Positions 33,290-43,776 are shown, numbered from the stretch's first letter. The stretch: 64,000 nucleotides of DNA from Forficula auricularia (GCA_024734495.1 JALMQS010000132.1:1992789-2056788), one strand, 5' to 3'. Translations and numbers: made by a program. The notes: generated by a model from the sequence alone, not told the origin.

Positions 33290-33380
33290 TATTACATCAC
33301 GAGCTTTTCGTGCGTGCCTTCGGCACGCCCTCGAAGCTCAGCCCTCCGAGCTGGTGCCCTGGCGGGCAGCGTCTCGGTTC
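33290..33380. repeat. GC-rich hairpin-forming island
   Basis: In very AT-rich surroundings this ~90-bp patch holds GCGTGCC-TTC-GGCACGC (a 7-bp stem, triloop) and further self-complementary words (GAGCTCAG, CCGAGCT, TGCCCTGGCGGGCA). It ends with GGTTCGAAAAT, which resembles a Pol III B box but lacks the rest. The pair of overlapping open frames here is a by-product. A structured RNA or transposon end is possible; I cannot identify it. Confidence 0.5.
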
Positions 33381-33389
33381 GAAAATTTT

Positions 33390-34830
33390 ATTCCTCTTAA
33401 AAAACCACACTCCAAATGTATACCTGTAAACTCCCGAAAATACATACTCTCTTAAAAGTTTCGCCTCATTTTCGTCCTGACACAGCTACAGAAATGAGGC
33501 TCTAGATATGAATCTGGAAGTAAGGGATCGATAATCGATATAAGGCTCCAAATATTTAAAAGAGATCAGGTGTCGTTTGTATGACAGGCTGCTCCATCCA
33601 GTATTGCCATGAGAAACTCGGGCATGCGTGTCGTTCAATTTTGTAAAAATCAAAAAATAAGAATAACAAAATTTAGATTTTTAAAAAATTATAAAAAAAT
33701 GGCAAATTATTAAAAAATAAACAAATATTATATAAAATATATATCAAATAAAATGTGATCGATTTCTTTGTCTGTGCGCAAAGAAAAGCGAATTGAATAT
33801 TTAATTTTTGAGTGGTGGGGGGGGGGGAATAATTATCAATATATTTAATGTTTCTTAATTTAAAATCAATTGGAGTCTTTCATTTCAAAAATCGAGTCCA
33901 AATTACGATTATATTACAAATTTGCGGCAAATATACCGACGGCGCTCCCTATCGGCAGCATTACGTCAGCGTTGCGGCAAATTAATCTAGGCAAATATAT
34001 ACTAATTATATATTGGTTTATATTTTATTTATAATAAACGACATAGGTCAACTGTTTATACAAATTTAGAGTCGTCTTCAAAAATTTTAATAAATATAGC
34101 TAGAATAATCTCTTAAATTATTGATCTCTTGATATCGAAGTGGACGGTTAACGGTCTGTAAGCTAAACTAGCTGCTCTCTACTTGAAAGAGTTAAATCAC
34201 ACATCACTAAAGATCTGAAAATAAATATTGTTGGCTATCCAGTGGGAGCATGTGAGTTTCCTTGAGATTTCAGTCATATATCTTTTGCCTTACCTTTGTA
34301 TTCCGTATAGTAAACCTACCGTATGTATATAATAATTTAAAATATGTAGTGTAAAATATAATTATGATAATTGCTGGCATTTTAGAAAATGTTTTTCTTG
34401 TTTTTATTTTATTTCTCTTTCAAGGTTAGATTATTGTTTAATGTGGAATTTAATCAAAAATTGTCTTTATAGGAATATAAATTAATGTTATTATTTTATA
34501 AGGTTAATTCAAGAAATGATCTGGAAATTTCTTACTTTTTTTTCATTCCTCAAGTCCTGGAAGAAATTTTTATAAATAAAATTTTCGTGAATCTTATTAT
34601 ATTAACCATTAAGAAATGATTTTTCTGGTTTTGGTTAGGTATGTAATTTAGGTATAATTCATATTGAAAAAAAAAATTCCCAAAGCTTTAGATTTAGAGG
34701 ACATAATAAATGAATTTGCACTTCAACATACAAATTCTAGATTAATATTGTCTTAAATACATATGTACTTATATCTATATTATATTATAACTTTGGAGAA
34801 TTGATAGAAGTCAGTCCAAGAATAATGGAA
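33390..34830. other. AT-rich DNA, no gene seen
   Basis: Nothing recognised. At 33925-33985 TTTGCGGCAAATATA and GTTGCGGCAAATTA flank a less AT-rich stretch. G-run at 33817-33827. Confidence 0.45.
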
Positions 34831-34841
34831 AAATAAAATTC

Positions 34842-34951
34842 CGAATAAAATAAATTTATTATAAAGTTATTTTTGAAGAAGGATAGAAGATCTTGCGAAA
34901 CGTTGATTTTTAAGAGGATAAAAATGTCTTTCCAATAAATTTATTTTATTA
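34842..34951. mobile_element. Short inverted-repeat unit with hammerhead-like core
   Basis: AATAAAATAAATTTATT on the left pairs with AATAAATTTATTTTATT on the right. Between them, on the plus strand, TTGAAGA is followed by AGGAT-AGAAG-ATCTT (five-pair stem II), then GCGAAACGTTG, in the layout of a hammerhead core with the first C changed to T. Same general design as the other units. Confidence 0.5.
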
Positions 34952-35216
34952 GGGATTTTATTTTTTCATTATTCTTTGGCTTCCTTCCATCCATCCATCC
35001 ATATTTATATTTGGTATAATATATATATATGTATATAAGCAAATCCAACATATTTTGGATTGTAAAGTCCACTAAGATTATTTTTCCAATTTTAAATAAA
35101 TTTTCCATTTGAATAATATAGTCTTTAATTATATACATTTATTGGTGCACTTATAAATTTTTTAACGGCGATTTTACTCAATTTCATGTCTTTTCAATTC
35201 AAATATTCTACAAAAA

Positions 35217-35764
35217 GTCAATTCCGTCCCCCTGTGCAATTTAGTTATTTAAATCTTCAAACCCATGTATTTATTTGAAAAATATTCAGATATGACTTAA
35301 TAAAATATCATATAAATAAAAAAAGATGAATGAAGACTATATAATTTAATAAAGTTTTTTTAGTTATTAAAATTTTGTTAGAAAAAATTATTAAAATTGT
35401 ACAAAGACAGTGTGTCAATTCCGTCCCAACATACTTTTAGTATTTAACTTGACTCACGCCACCACTACAGTGGTTAAGAAAGTAACTATTGTGAGTTGGT
35501 GAGTTGGTTCGTTAATGGCAACCAGTGGTGTTAATTTTATTCATATGGTAACACAGAAAAGGTAAATCATTCATTAGGTCGTTCATTAGTGTCATTTCCG
35601 TCCCTGTGATAAAATTCATATAAAAATATATAGTATATTTAAAAAACATTTCTAGTTTTGTTTTACTTTTAGTGAATTGTAACCAAAAATGTAACCTTCT
35701 ATATTTTTAAGCCAGTCTCTGCCTACATTACCAAATCAAAACTCTCTAATGTCAATTCCGTCAC
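35217..35764 (+). repeat. Four spaced copies of GTCAATTCCGTCCC
   Basis: The 14-mer occurs at 35217-35230 and 35414-35427 exactly, at 35591-35604 with one change (GTCATTTCCGTCCC), and at 35751-35764 with one change (last CCC to CAC). Spacings are 197, 177 and 160 bases. The sequences between the copies are unrelated as far as I can see, so this is not an ordinary tandem repeat. No role known to me. Confidence 0.7.
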
Positions 35765-35769
35765 CTTGA

Positions 35770-36490
35770 TTGTCACACCTGAATGTGAAAAATAAAAAAC
35801 TGAAAAATATTTTATTAATTCATGACCATTATTATAAATTGGTCTGTAGTTGAGCCACAAGACTATATTATTATTGTTGGGGTGCGATAAAGTTATATTT
35901 TCAGATTTTTAGGTAAAAAAAATCCAAAATAAGCTGGATTTACTCATTTGTATATGTTAATTTACATCAAACAGAGAACCTCATTGATTTCTCTTTTTGA
36001 ATCAACAACGCTGCAGCTCACGGCAAAACAAAATTTTTTCAAATGAAATTATTTGATTTTTTATTGATTTCATTTCCTTAGAATACTGAAAATTTTTAGA
36101 AACATCTTATAAATTTAATAAAACAGAAAATTAATTTTATTTTGATTGTCATAAATCATATAGGCTTGAAGAAATAAATAAATAATTGTAAAGTTAAGGA
36201 CAAATAATAAAAAGACGAAATGCCGCTTTTATAAGCATAGATAACGCCTGACCACGGCAACCTGTTCTGACTTGCATCGAAACATGTCAGTACTTGTAGA
36301 CTAAGGCGAAAGCGAGCTGATGATTTATTGAAAAGAAATATTTATAATTATAAAAGGGCGCTTTTATCACAATCGAAATGCTGATTTTTGAAGAAAAATA
36401 ATGAAAATTATACATTTAATAGAGTCATTATTATCCACAATAAATATTAAATACATATTCAGTTTATTCAAAATATTTTATTTAATAAAT
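35770..36490. other. AT-rich DNA, nothing recognised
   Basis: No supported feature. Confidence 0.5.
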
Positions 36491-36495
36491 TATCT

Positions 36496-36600
36496 AGGCA
36501 GTGTGTCAGCCAAGTTCGGAAAAGAACGTGCGGCGCACCGGTCATGTGTATATTTACACGAACCATTTCAAGCTCCTTTCGAATTATATATTTCTAAAAT
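36496..36600 (+). repeat. Dispersed repeat fragment, copy 1
   Basis: A patch less AT-rich than its flanks includes GTATATTTACACGAACCATT, CAAGCTCC and TTTCGAA. The same words in the same order occur on the minus strand at 39190-39310. It lies inside a 97-codon frame whose middle reads FGKERAAHRSCVYLHEPF; both copies encode a YLHEP-like string, which comes from the shared repeat and is not evidence of a gene. Confidence 0.5.
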
Positions 36601-36699
36601 AAGTAATACTTTAGCTGACATTATATTAGGTGAATTAAAATTTAATTGTATTAAAACCACATGTTCTTTCAGAAGAATATACGACACTTTCTAGATATT

Positions 36700-37490
36700 A
36701 TACCTAAAGATATATAGTAAGTATGTTAAAATAGTGTTATAAAAAACATTTAAAGCCTTTTCTTATTTTCTTTCCCTCGATCCTCGATTGAAGGTTTGTA
36801 AAAAATCCCTTTGTATAATAGATTAAATTCATATGGTGTTGTCTAAAATATTTGAATAAATAACCCGGAATCTTTGAATATGTTTTGTTCGCCTTTTTCT
36901 TTTGTGAAACCCTGAAAAAAGATTTATAACTGATTCAATAAAAGATGTCGGCCCGTATTACTTTTCATCTTAGATTTCTCCCTCTTTCTCGCTGGATGAA
37001 TATTCCTCGAATAAAAGAAATTCACCCCTTTGAAAAAAAAGAAGGTTCTAGAAAGTAATGCAAGATGGATTAATTTCTAATCGGGATTCATGTTAAGGAA
37101 TTTCACGATCTCCTTATTATTCGACAAAACGGCCTCTAGCATATCAAATGAAATATGGAGGCGGATTTTTTTTTTCTTTGGGATATAATACAAATTTTGA
37201 TATAGTTGAAAACCATTAATCAAACATACCTTTTATAGGTTTTAATAAGAATTAAATACACAAAGAAGTCTATTATTGGAATGAATAATAAAATAATATT
37301 TTAAACAAATTTTTTAGGAGATTTATCGATCAAGGGTAGGAAAATAAATAGTGAAATTTATTAGAAGATTTATTTCATTAAGCAAAATTTTATTTTATTA
37401 TTTATTTTATTCTTCTTTTTAATAATACATTTTATATTAGCTCGAAATCTATAATATTTTGAGACCAGATTTGTTCACATTTGATTAAAC
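36700..37490. other. AT-rich DNA, nothing recognised
   Basis: No supported feature. Confidence 0.5.
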
Positions 37491-37499
37491 ATGACTATA

Positions 37500-37622
37500 A
37501 GTCAACTTAGCCTTAGAGTCAGACTAAAATAATTTTTGGGCTTATACTATATAGCTTCACACCAGAGCTAGTAAAGTCAACTGATCTTGGTTGGACACAT
37601 ATCTGACGGTTAGTTGATTTAT
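37500..37622 (+). repeat. Relative of the 23.2-kb MITE (interior only)
   Basis: AGTCAACTTAGCCTTAGAGT on the left and ACATATCTGACGGTTAGTTG on the right match interior words of 23207-23369. The terminal inverted repeats are not recognisable here. Confidence 0.45.
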
Positions 37623-37902
37623 TTAAATGGCAACTAAGATTTTAGGCATATTGTTAGAATGCATATTAAGGATATTTAATATAATTTTAGTTATATTTAA
37701 ATGTATTGAACCATTTCTAAATTGTTCCAAATTAATAAATTTACCTTTAAGAGAGACCCTTAACTTTTCTATCATAAAAGATCAAATAAATAATAGGTTA
37801 AGAGAAAAATAGCTCTCTTGAAATTTCATAATTTTCAAAATTTTAGAAGAAATCATCATAAAATGATTTGATTTTTAGCATTTCGAATCGGTCCATATGG
37901 GT

Positions 37903-38058
37903 TCGGGTTAGTCGAACGGTTAGAGTACCAGCCTTCTAATCAAGTGGACCCGGGTTCGAATCCTACTCGAGGCAACCTGCTAAAAATCTGATCCCTACAT
38001 AGAAGTAATTTTAGAGGAATTTAATAGATGGCTAGAAGGGCCGAAAAGCCAAAAAAAA
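37903..38058 (+). mobile_element. tRNA-derived SINE, copy 2
   Basis: The head reads GGGTTAGTCGAACGGTTAGA, GTACCAGCCTTCTAATCAAG, TGGACCCGGGTTCGAATCCT, ACTCGAGGCAACC: A box and B box are present, and the anticodon-loop region CTTCTAATC resembles tRNA-Arg(TCT). The body has ATCTGATCCCTACATAGAAG and GATGGCTAGAAGGGCCGAAA, the tail is eight A. The A box is present here, unlike copy 1. The tail abuts the first bases of a MITE, so either the SINE inserted at the MITE's end or the MITE lost its terminal bases. Confidence 0.9.
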
Positions 38059-38332
38059 GCTGTCCATTAATTACGTCACACAAATTTAAAGATTTTTAGA
38101 CCCCCTCCCCCTGTGTCACATTCTGTCACATTTTCATTGAGCCCCACCCCTGTATTGTGACGCCACACATTACGAATAATAACCTAAGATCTAAAAAATA
38201 TATTAATATTAAAAAAAAAATAATTTAATTTGACTTTTGTGACGTCACAATATTTTACATCCCTGCCCCATTTTGTAACAATCTGAGATCCCCCCCCCTT
38301 TACTGTGTGACGTATTTTATGGACGGCCCCTT
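38059..38332. mobile_element. MITE with GGCCGTCCAT..TACGTCACAC termini
   Basis: The left end TGTCCATTAATTACGTCACA pairs with the right end TGTGTGACGTATTTTATGGACGGCCCC in inverted orientation. The sub-terminal C-rich blocks (GACCCCCTCCCCCT, GATCCCCCCCCC) and inner GTGACGCCAC/GTGACGTCAC words are mirrored too. I recall this terminus from MITEs in many arthropod genomes. The outermost left bases (GGGGCC) are missing where the SINE joins. Non-coding. Confidence 0.8.
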
Positions 38333-38339
38333 ATTTGAA

Positions 38340-39120
38340 AGACAAAAACAAATGAATTTAATTGGCATAAGACACGATTTCTTTTTATCATTCATTTCTT
38401 TTCTAAATTACTAAATTACAAATGGCTCATTTGTATTCCTTTTTTCTTATTATATTTATATTGTCGTTTTTTTCACCCCTTTGATTTTAAACTTATTTTT
38501 CTTGCTTATCATCGTCATGAAATGTATTTTGATTTCGAATAAAAATCCTACAAATAAGGCAATTAGGAAATATCCCCGGACTTAAAAATAGCATTGAACC
38601 ATTTTCTGAGGAATTTCAGGCCATCATGACAATATAATAGTCTATTTGTCTGCACGTTTTTCATTAATTTTTCTCTTATAGAGACAGAATAGAATCAATT
38701 TATTCGAATCATGATTTTAATAAATGAATAAAAATAAATCACTTTGTAAAAGATTTATTTATTTGGATTTAACTTCCCACGTCTCCACTCTTATTTGTTG
38801 CATTCAAATAAGCTTAATAATTAATTTAATTAAAAGTCATATGATTAAATAGGTGTACATTCTTTTCACTCTGTCCTATAGCCTTGGGCAATTATGCTAA
38901 ATAAATAAATAGAGAAGCTGGATGTTATTTAGTCCTATGTATTATATCACCAAACTCTAATCAAATCTTAATTGTGTATTGTTTTTCAAGAAAGTTAAAT
39001 ATCTGGTATCAAATTGAAATTGAAATTTTCTCTTTGATATCTTATTTATTTAGCAAAATTAATAAATTTTAATGAATAAATAAGTAATATTGATATTTAC
39101 TTGGCTAAATCAAATATTAT
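38340..39120. other. AT-rich DNA, nothing recognised
   Basis: No supported feature. Confidence 0.5.
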
Positions 39121-39189
39121 TCATTTATATAGATTGATGGTGTTCCGAATTTTTAAATATAGATTATATTTATGTGGGATTTTTTTGAT

Positions 39190-39310
39190 AATTATATATC
39201 TCAAATGGATTCCGAGCTGCAGGGGGTTCGAAATTGGCTCGACATGGTTCGTGTAAATAGCGTACAGCGTGTACGGCCAAGCCAATGCTCGAAATTGGAC
39301 TGGGCACAAT
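39190..39310 (-). repeat. Dispersed repeat fragment, copy 2
   Basis: On the minus strand CGTACACGCTGTACGC, TATTTACACGAACCATGT, CGAGCC and TTTCGAAC recapitulate 36496-36600 in order. This copy is the more G+C-rich of the two. Termini not defined. Confidence 0.5.
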
Positions 39311-39439
39311 GTGTGCTTTGATAAAAGCCGATAATCTAGCCTTCTGATTAGTTGATAATGGTACAAAAAATGGACTTTGTTTTAGAGAATCTTTTAGATT
39401 TTTGTAAAAAAACAAATTAACAAACATCCCCAACCATTT

Positions 39440-40035
39440 AATTAATTATTTTAATTAGGTGAATGGTGAGAATTAAAGGAATTTCTACAATTATTAATGA
39501 CGATTCTACTCGAGAAGATTAGAGAAAAAAGTAATTTATGGAAAATTTAGCGAAAATAAAATGAGGGAGCATCTAAAGAGATTGAGAACTGGTGTCAAAT
39601 ATTTTAAAGGGTGAGTTAGGAAAAAGAAGCATACTTGATTAAAATATATTTCTTAGATAAGAACGATGTGAGAATTTTCGAAAGGTAAAATAATTCGCCT
39701 GGGATAGAACCAGATGAGAGCGATTTGTGTTAAATCAGTCTTTAGACTAACAAGCTTTTGATGAAGAATTTAATTTTATGTACTAAGGATTAATTACATC
39801 CAATTAAATAGTAAAGAAAATTAATATACTGTAAAATACTATTTATACAATTGACAAGCTAAACAAATGTTAAATTATAATTATTAATAATAATTAATAT
39901 TTTTTAACGTGTATTCAAAATTCGATTGATGATTTTTATTTTAAAAATAGTTTAAAGAAACTAAAAGAAAAAAAACGCTTTTATCAATAACGCAATAAAA
40001 AGTATAAAATAATGTACTAAACCTTTTTATGTTCA
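39440..40035. other. AT-rich DNA, nothing recognised
   Basis: No supported feature. Confidence 0.5.
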
Positions 40036-40039
40036 ATAA

Positions 40040-40400
40040 CAAAGTCAAAAAGCTTGGGGCGCTTCATTGAGAAGCATGTACTTTTAGTTCCACACGCTTT
40101 TTAACCAATTTCAAAAAAGGAGGAGGTTCTCTATTCGACTGAATTTTTTTTTATGCCTATATCATATCTCCGCCAATTGTGAACCGATTTTGAAAAAAAA
40201 AAATTGCATTGGGTTCAGTCTACCTTCCGATTGGTCCCATTTTTTTCATAGGTATTAGACCTTTTTTGTTAGGTTTGTTTAGGCCTATCTTCTTTGTTTA
40301 TCAACCGATTTCGATGATTCTTTTTTATTGGAAAGGGGGTATCATAGGTATGGTGTCATATTAATTTGGTCAAGTTCTGATGATATGATCACTATTAATA
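40040..40400 (+). mobile_element. Arthropod dispersed repeat (AAAGGAGGAGGTTCTC type)
   Basis: AAAAAAGGAGGAGGTTCTCT, ATTCGACTGAATTTTTTTTT, then AACCGATTTCGATGATTCTT and GGTCAAGTTCTGATGATATG occur in this order. I recall the same series from a widespread non-coding repeat of Lepidoptera and other arthropods, usually ending near GAAGTCGGTTTT, which is exactly what follows in the next element. The class name is not certain from memory. Confidence 0.6.
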
Positions 40401-40423
40401 ACATCACTAAAAAGAGGAAAATA

Positions 40424-40807
40424 AAAATAATTTTTAAGAAAAAAATAAAACCGACTTCAAAAATTAAATGCAACAAATAAAATACACTAAACGATATAAA
40501 ATAACTATTATCTTATTTAGTTACAAATAAACGACGAAATATTAACATGAAATTACTTTTTGAAGTCGGTGTCAAACATATACCTTTTATGAATCGCACT
40601 CGACGAATCTTACTTAGTATGTTTGGAGGGTATGCTCGCTCATAGGTATAGTTTGTTTGGTACCAACTTCAAAAAGTAATTTCATGTTAATATTTCGTCG
40701 TTTAGTTGTAACTAAATAAGATAATAGCCATTGTATACCTTTTAGTGTATTTTATTTGTTCCATTTAATTTTTTGAAGTCGGTTTTATTTTTTTCTTAAA
40801 AATTATT
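40424..40807. mobile_element. Large palindrome with AAAACCGACTTCAAAAA ends
   Basis: The left arm runs AATAATTTTTAAGAAAAAAA, AAAACCGACTTCAAAAA, then ACTATTATCTTATTTAGTTA, AACGACGAAATATTAACATG, AAATTACTTTTTGAAGTCGG; the right arm is its near-complement, ending TTGAAGTCGGTTTTATTTTT. The centre (~100 bp) is unique. It looks like two inverted copies of the repeat's end. It directly abuts the ~600-bp repeat copy. Confidence 0.75.
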
Positions 40808-41411
40808 TTTTACTTTATCCAATGCGAAGCATGGGAGAAAGTATTGGAATCGCTCTCGCGGCAAGCGCGACTTCAAAGGGTCCTCAGGTAAAGACTACGG
40901 AACCCATGGACTCAATTAAGGTCACAAATTGAAGTATTCAATGAGATTGAATTTTAGCACGTGACGGTTTTGCCAAAAATTACCTGGGATCTCGCCGAGA
41001 GGTCAAAAAGTGCCATTTTTTTTGGAAGTGCGTGCGGATGGATGGATGGATGGATGTGTGTGTGTTATCGTTTTTTTCGTCCACGAATTTTTCCACACCG
41101 TTGCACCGAATGAATTGAAATTGAAAACCTACCAGTATTTTAACAAAATGAAGCGCTGATTAGTTTTGGTACATATCGGTCCACAAACATTAGTACTTTA
41201 TTTCAGTACTTTTTTGTTTTTTCTAAATATCTTGAAAATGACTTAACCAATTTGGATGAAATTTAATATCCTAATTAAGTACTTTGGGACCCACAAAAAA
41301 GGTTAAATAAAGTTTTTAGTAAAATTATATTTTAAAGTACTTTACTCTAGAACATATTAATATTTCAAATGAATTTGGATAAAGTTTAGCAACGATCCGT
41401 TGCAGTTTATT
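40805..41411 (+). repeat. ~600-bp dispersed repeat, copy 2
   Basis: Begins TACTTTATCCAATGCGAAGC and ends GCAACGATCCGTTGCAGTTT. Reverse complement of 7736-8328 over nearly its whole length with few differences; one is a longer GGAT/TGTG microsatellite here (about 41036-41064). The conserved 64-codon frame occurs in both but has no known relative. Same family as the fragments at 1.9, 20.5 and 21.9 kb. Confidence 0.8.
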
Positions 41412-41419
41412 TGAATTAG

Positions 41420-43270
41420 TTATTGAACATAAAAAAGTTTAGTACATTATTTTATACTTTTTAGTGAGTTATTGACAAAAGTTTTTTTTTCGTTTTTTAA
41501 ACTATAATCTATTTTTTTATTTTATAGTCTTAAAATGGGTACAATTCTAAGCGTACATCGCTAAACTAGAACTAAATGTGACAAGAGTCTAGTATATTTT
41601 TTGAAAATTTTGCACCCGCCCCTGGTTAAATTATGTTTTTTTACCCTTCTGGCCCTACATATGATGTACACAAATTTTGGTTGAGTTTGGACCAAAGGAG
41701 GCTATAATTTCAAATCCCCCTCGCCCCCCCCCCCCATGGTTAATTTTTCAGCTCGATTGTTTAAAATTACTGTATTATCACCTGAAAAGTTTCAAATCGA
41801 TATGAAAATTAAAAGTAGGATAAAATCGAAATTCTAGATCGGTTTACATACAAGTGAAGCTAATATAAAGCTATTGAAAATATTTTTAATTTGGAGGTGA
41901 ACTAAATGTAAATATCATTATTTATTCAAAAATGAAGTTGTTTCAACTCTTTGGCCATTTTATTAATAAGAGAAAACAAATAAAATAAATTGATTGGAGA
42001 ATTTCTTAGAATCAATCGATCATTGATTTTTTTCAGTTCCATCTATTATTTTCACTGCATTTTCTACAAAAGCAAAAGTAATAAAAAAGAAAAAGGGTGA
42101 ACTGGAGCTATTTTCATCCAACTAATTTCACTCGCCCCAGGGAGTCCCCATCTACTTGACAGTCAATTCGTACATAGGTCATGTTATGTTTCAAATCAGG
42201 CTTCTATAAACAATATGGAACAAAGTGACAGGATAAGCTTTGTAATTGGCACACACCCTCTGTACCGGACATCTGAGCTCATATTGCCCTCAAATAGCTC
42301 AAACAACATCATACCATAATTGTTAGATTAAAATTCATGTACGATATATGAAACCAGAGAAAAGAAAGCAATTCAATTACTAAACAATATATCTAGATTG
42401 TTGGATGAAATTAACAAAAAGTATTCTAATAAATTGGCTTAATTCAATTCGGAACTCTAAATTTGTCTTTTAAATTTAGAATGTTTTCAGCTACTTGGGT
42501 GATCGTTCACGCATCGATCATAATAATTTAATTCAATTCATATGAATAATAAGTTAATCATAAGCTCAGCTAAATGGGGCCCTTTTGGGTCATAGAAGCC
42601 TATCAAAGAATTCCCAAAGGTGCGACTGCGGCAAATTCAAAAGAATCAGGATAATCGCAGGAAACCTGTCGTCGCATTATAATAATTGAAATAAATATCA
42701 AAATCCATAAATAAGGAAGAGGAATAAATAATATTCCCTTCTTCTAAACATATCTGGCATTTGAAAATATAATATAAAAACATTTATATAAATCACATAG
42801 GTAAACTCTTGTGACATAAATTAATCGGATTATATATATTACATTTATATAATCGATATTTGATATAAAACAAGTTATATGCATTATATTTAGATACTAT
42901 ACATAAATGGAATAGACGGTAAAGCGTTTATGAGATACATGCATATATTAAAAAGATAATAAATTATTGCAATTTTATAATAGGTATTGGAGCCAAGAAT
43001 GAAAACATTCTTTACTTTCAATGTTCATTTAACCATCTGTTTAGCATATCAGATTATTAGTTAACTTTAGAAGGTAAGTAATCATAATTTATGGATGTAA
43101 GTATATATCTTAATGTTTGGATTTTTATTCACCTTTTTAAATATTTTTTATTCTATATCTACCAAAAATTGAATTTTGTACCAACACTCGAAAGAATTAT
43201 TAATTAAAGATGGCTCCGCAATCATATGCATATATATAGTAAACAAAGTTAACAAATAATTTTCTATTTT
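41420..43270. other. AT-rich DNA, no gene seen
   Basis: No gene recognised. C-run at 41724-41738 inside a moderately G+C-rich stretch (41600-41830). A less AT-rich patch at 42110-42310 has no open frame of interest. Confidence 0.45.
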
Positions 43271-43286
43271 TATATTTTAATCTAAT

Positions 43287-43460
43287 GTTTTTTTTTTAAT
43301 TTATCGGTCCTTTAGCCATTAGCTAATTTACGATACTATTATTAAATTTTGTCTTCTACCAGTAGGGATCAGATTTAAGCCGGTTGCCGCGAGTCGGATT
43401 TGAACCAGGATCCTCTTGGCTAGCAGGCTTGTACACTAACCGCTCGGCCAACCCGACCCC
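43287..43460 (-). mobile_element. tRNA-derived SINE, copy 3
   Basis: On the minus strand: GGGTCGGGTTGGCCGAGCGG, TTAGTGTACAAGCCTGCTAG, CCAAGAGGATCCTGGTTCAA, ATCCGACTCGCGGCAACC: an A box (TTGGCCGAGCGG, tRNA-Ser/Leu-like) and a B box (GGTTCAAATCC), then ATCTGATCCCTACTGGTAGA, GCTAATGGCTAAAGGACCGA and a long A tail. ATCTAAT flanks it at 43280-43286 and 43461-43467 (7-bp target duplication). The best-preserved promoter of the three copies. Confidence 0.92.
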
Positions 43461-43564
43461 ATCTAATATAGTTATATGGTTACTACGAAAATTATATTTT
43501 TAAAAGATATAGGATAAATACTAGGAGTACTTTTTTCAAATAATAAATAATGTAAATATTATTC

Positions 43565-43776
43565 CCCTAGCTTCATGACTCCCCCAGTTTTATGAAAAGT
43601 AACTTCCCCTCCATTTTATTCAGTTCTAAAGAATTACAAGATCTTTTTATTACATTTTATTGACGTTAAAATATTTGCTTTATAATCCTAAAATGGAACA
43701 ATTCTCAACGCCCCTCTCCAAAATTTCAATGATACCCTCTACATCTTAACCCCCCCCCCCCCCCACTTCTGGAAAT
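43565..43776 (+). repeat. Poly-C-bearing dispersed repeat, copy 2
   Basis: Collinear with 5532-5767: CTTCATGACTCCCCCAG, ATTTTATTCAGTTCTAAAGA, AAAATGGAACAATTCTCAAC, AATTTCAATGA, then a 16-base C-run at about 43750-43765. C-runs are shorter at the first two positions than in copy 1. Confidence 0.7.

Noticed and set aside
33214..33455. Two overlapping 71- and 77-codon frames
   Set aside because: They exist because the GC-rich hairpin island lacks stops; both frames being open argues against either coding.
36401..36694. 97-codon frame as a gene
   Set aside because: Its only distinctive part is a dispersed repeat also found at 39.2 kb; the rest is AT-driven.
37909..37980. A functional tRNA gene
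   Set aside because: A and B boxes are present, but the acceptor and D stems do not pair properly and the sequence continues into the shared SINE body with an A tail.
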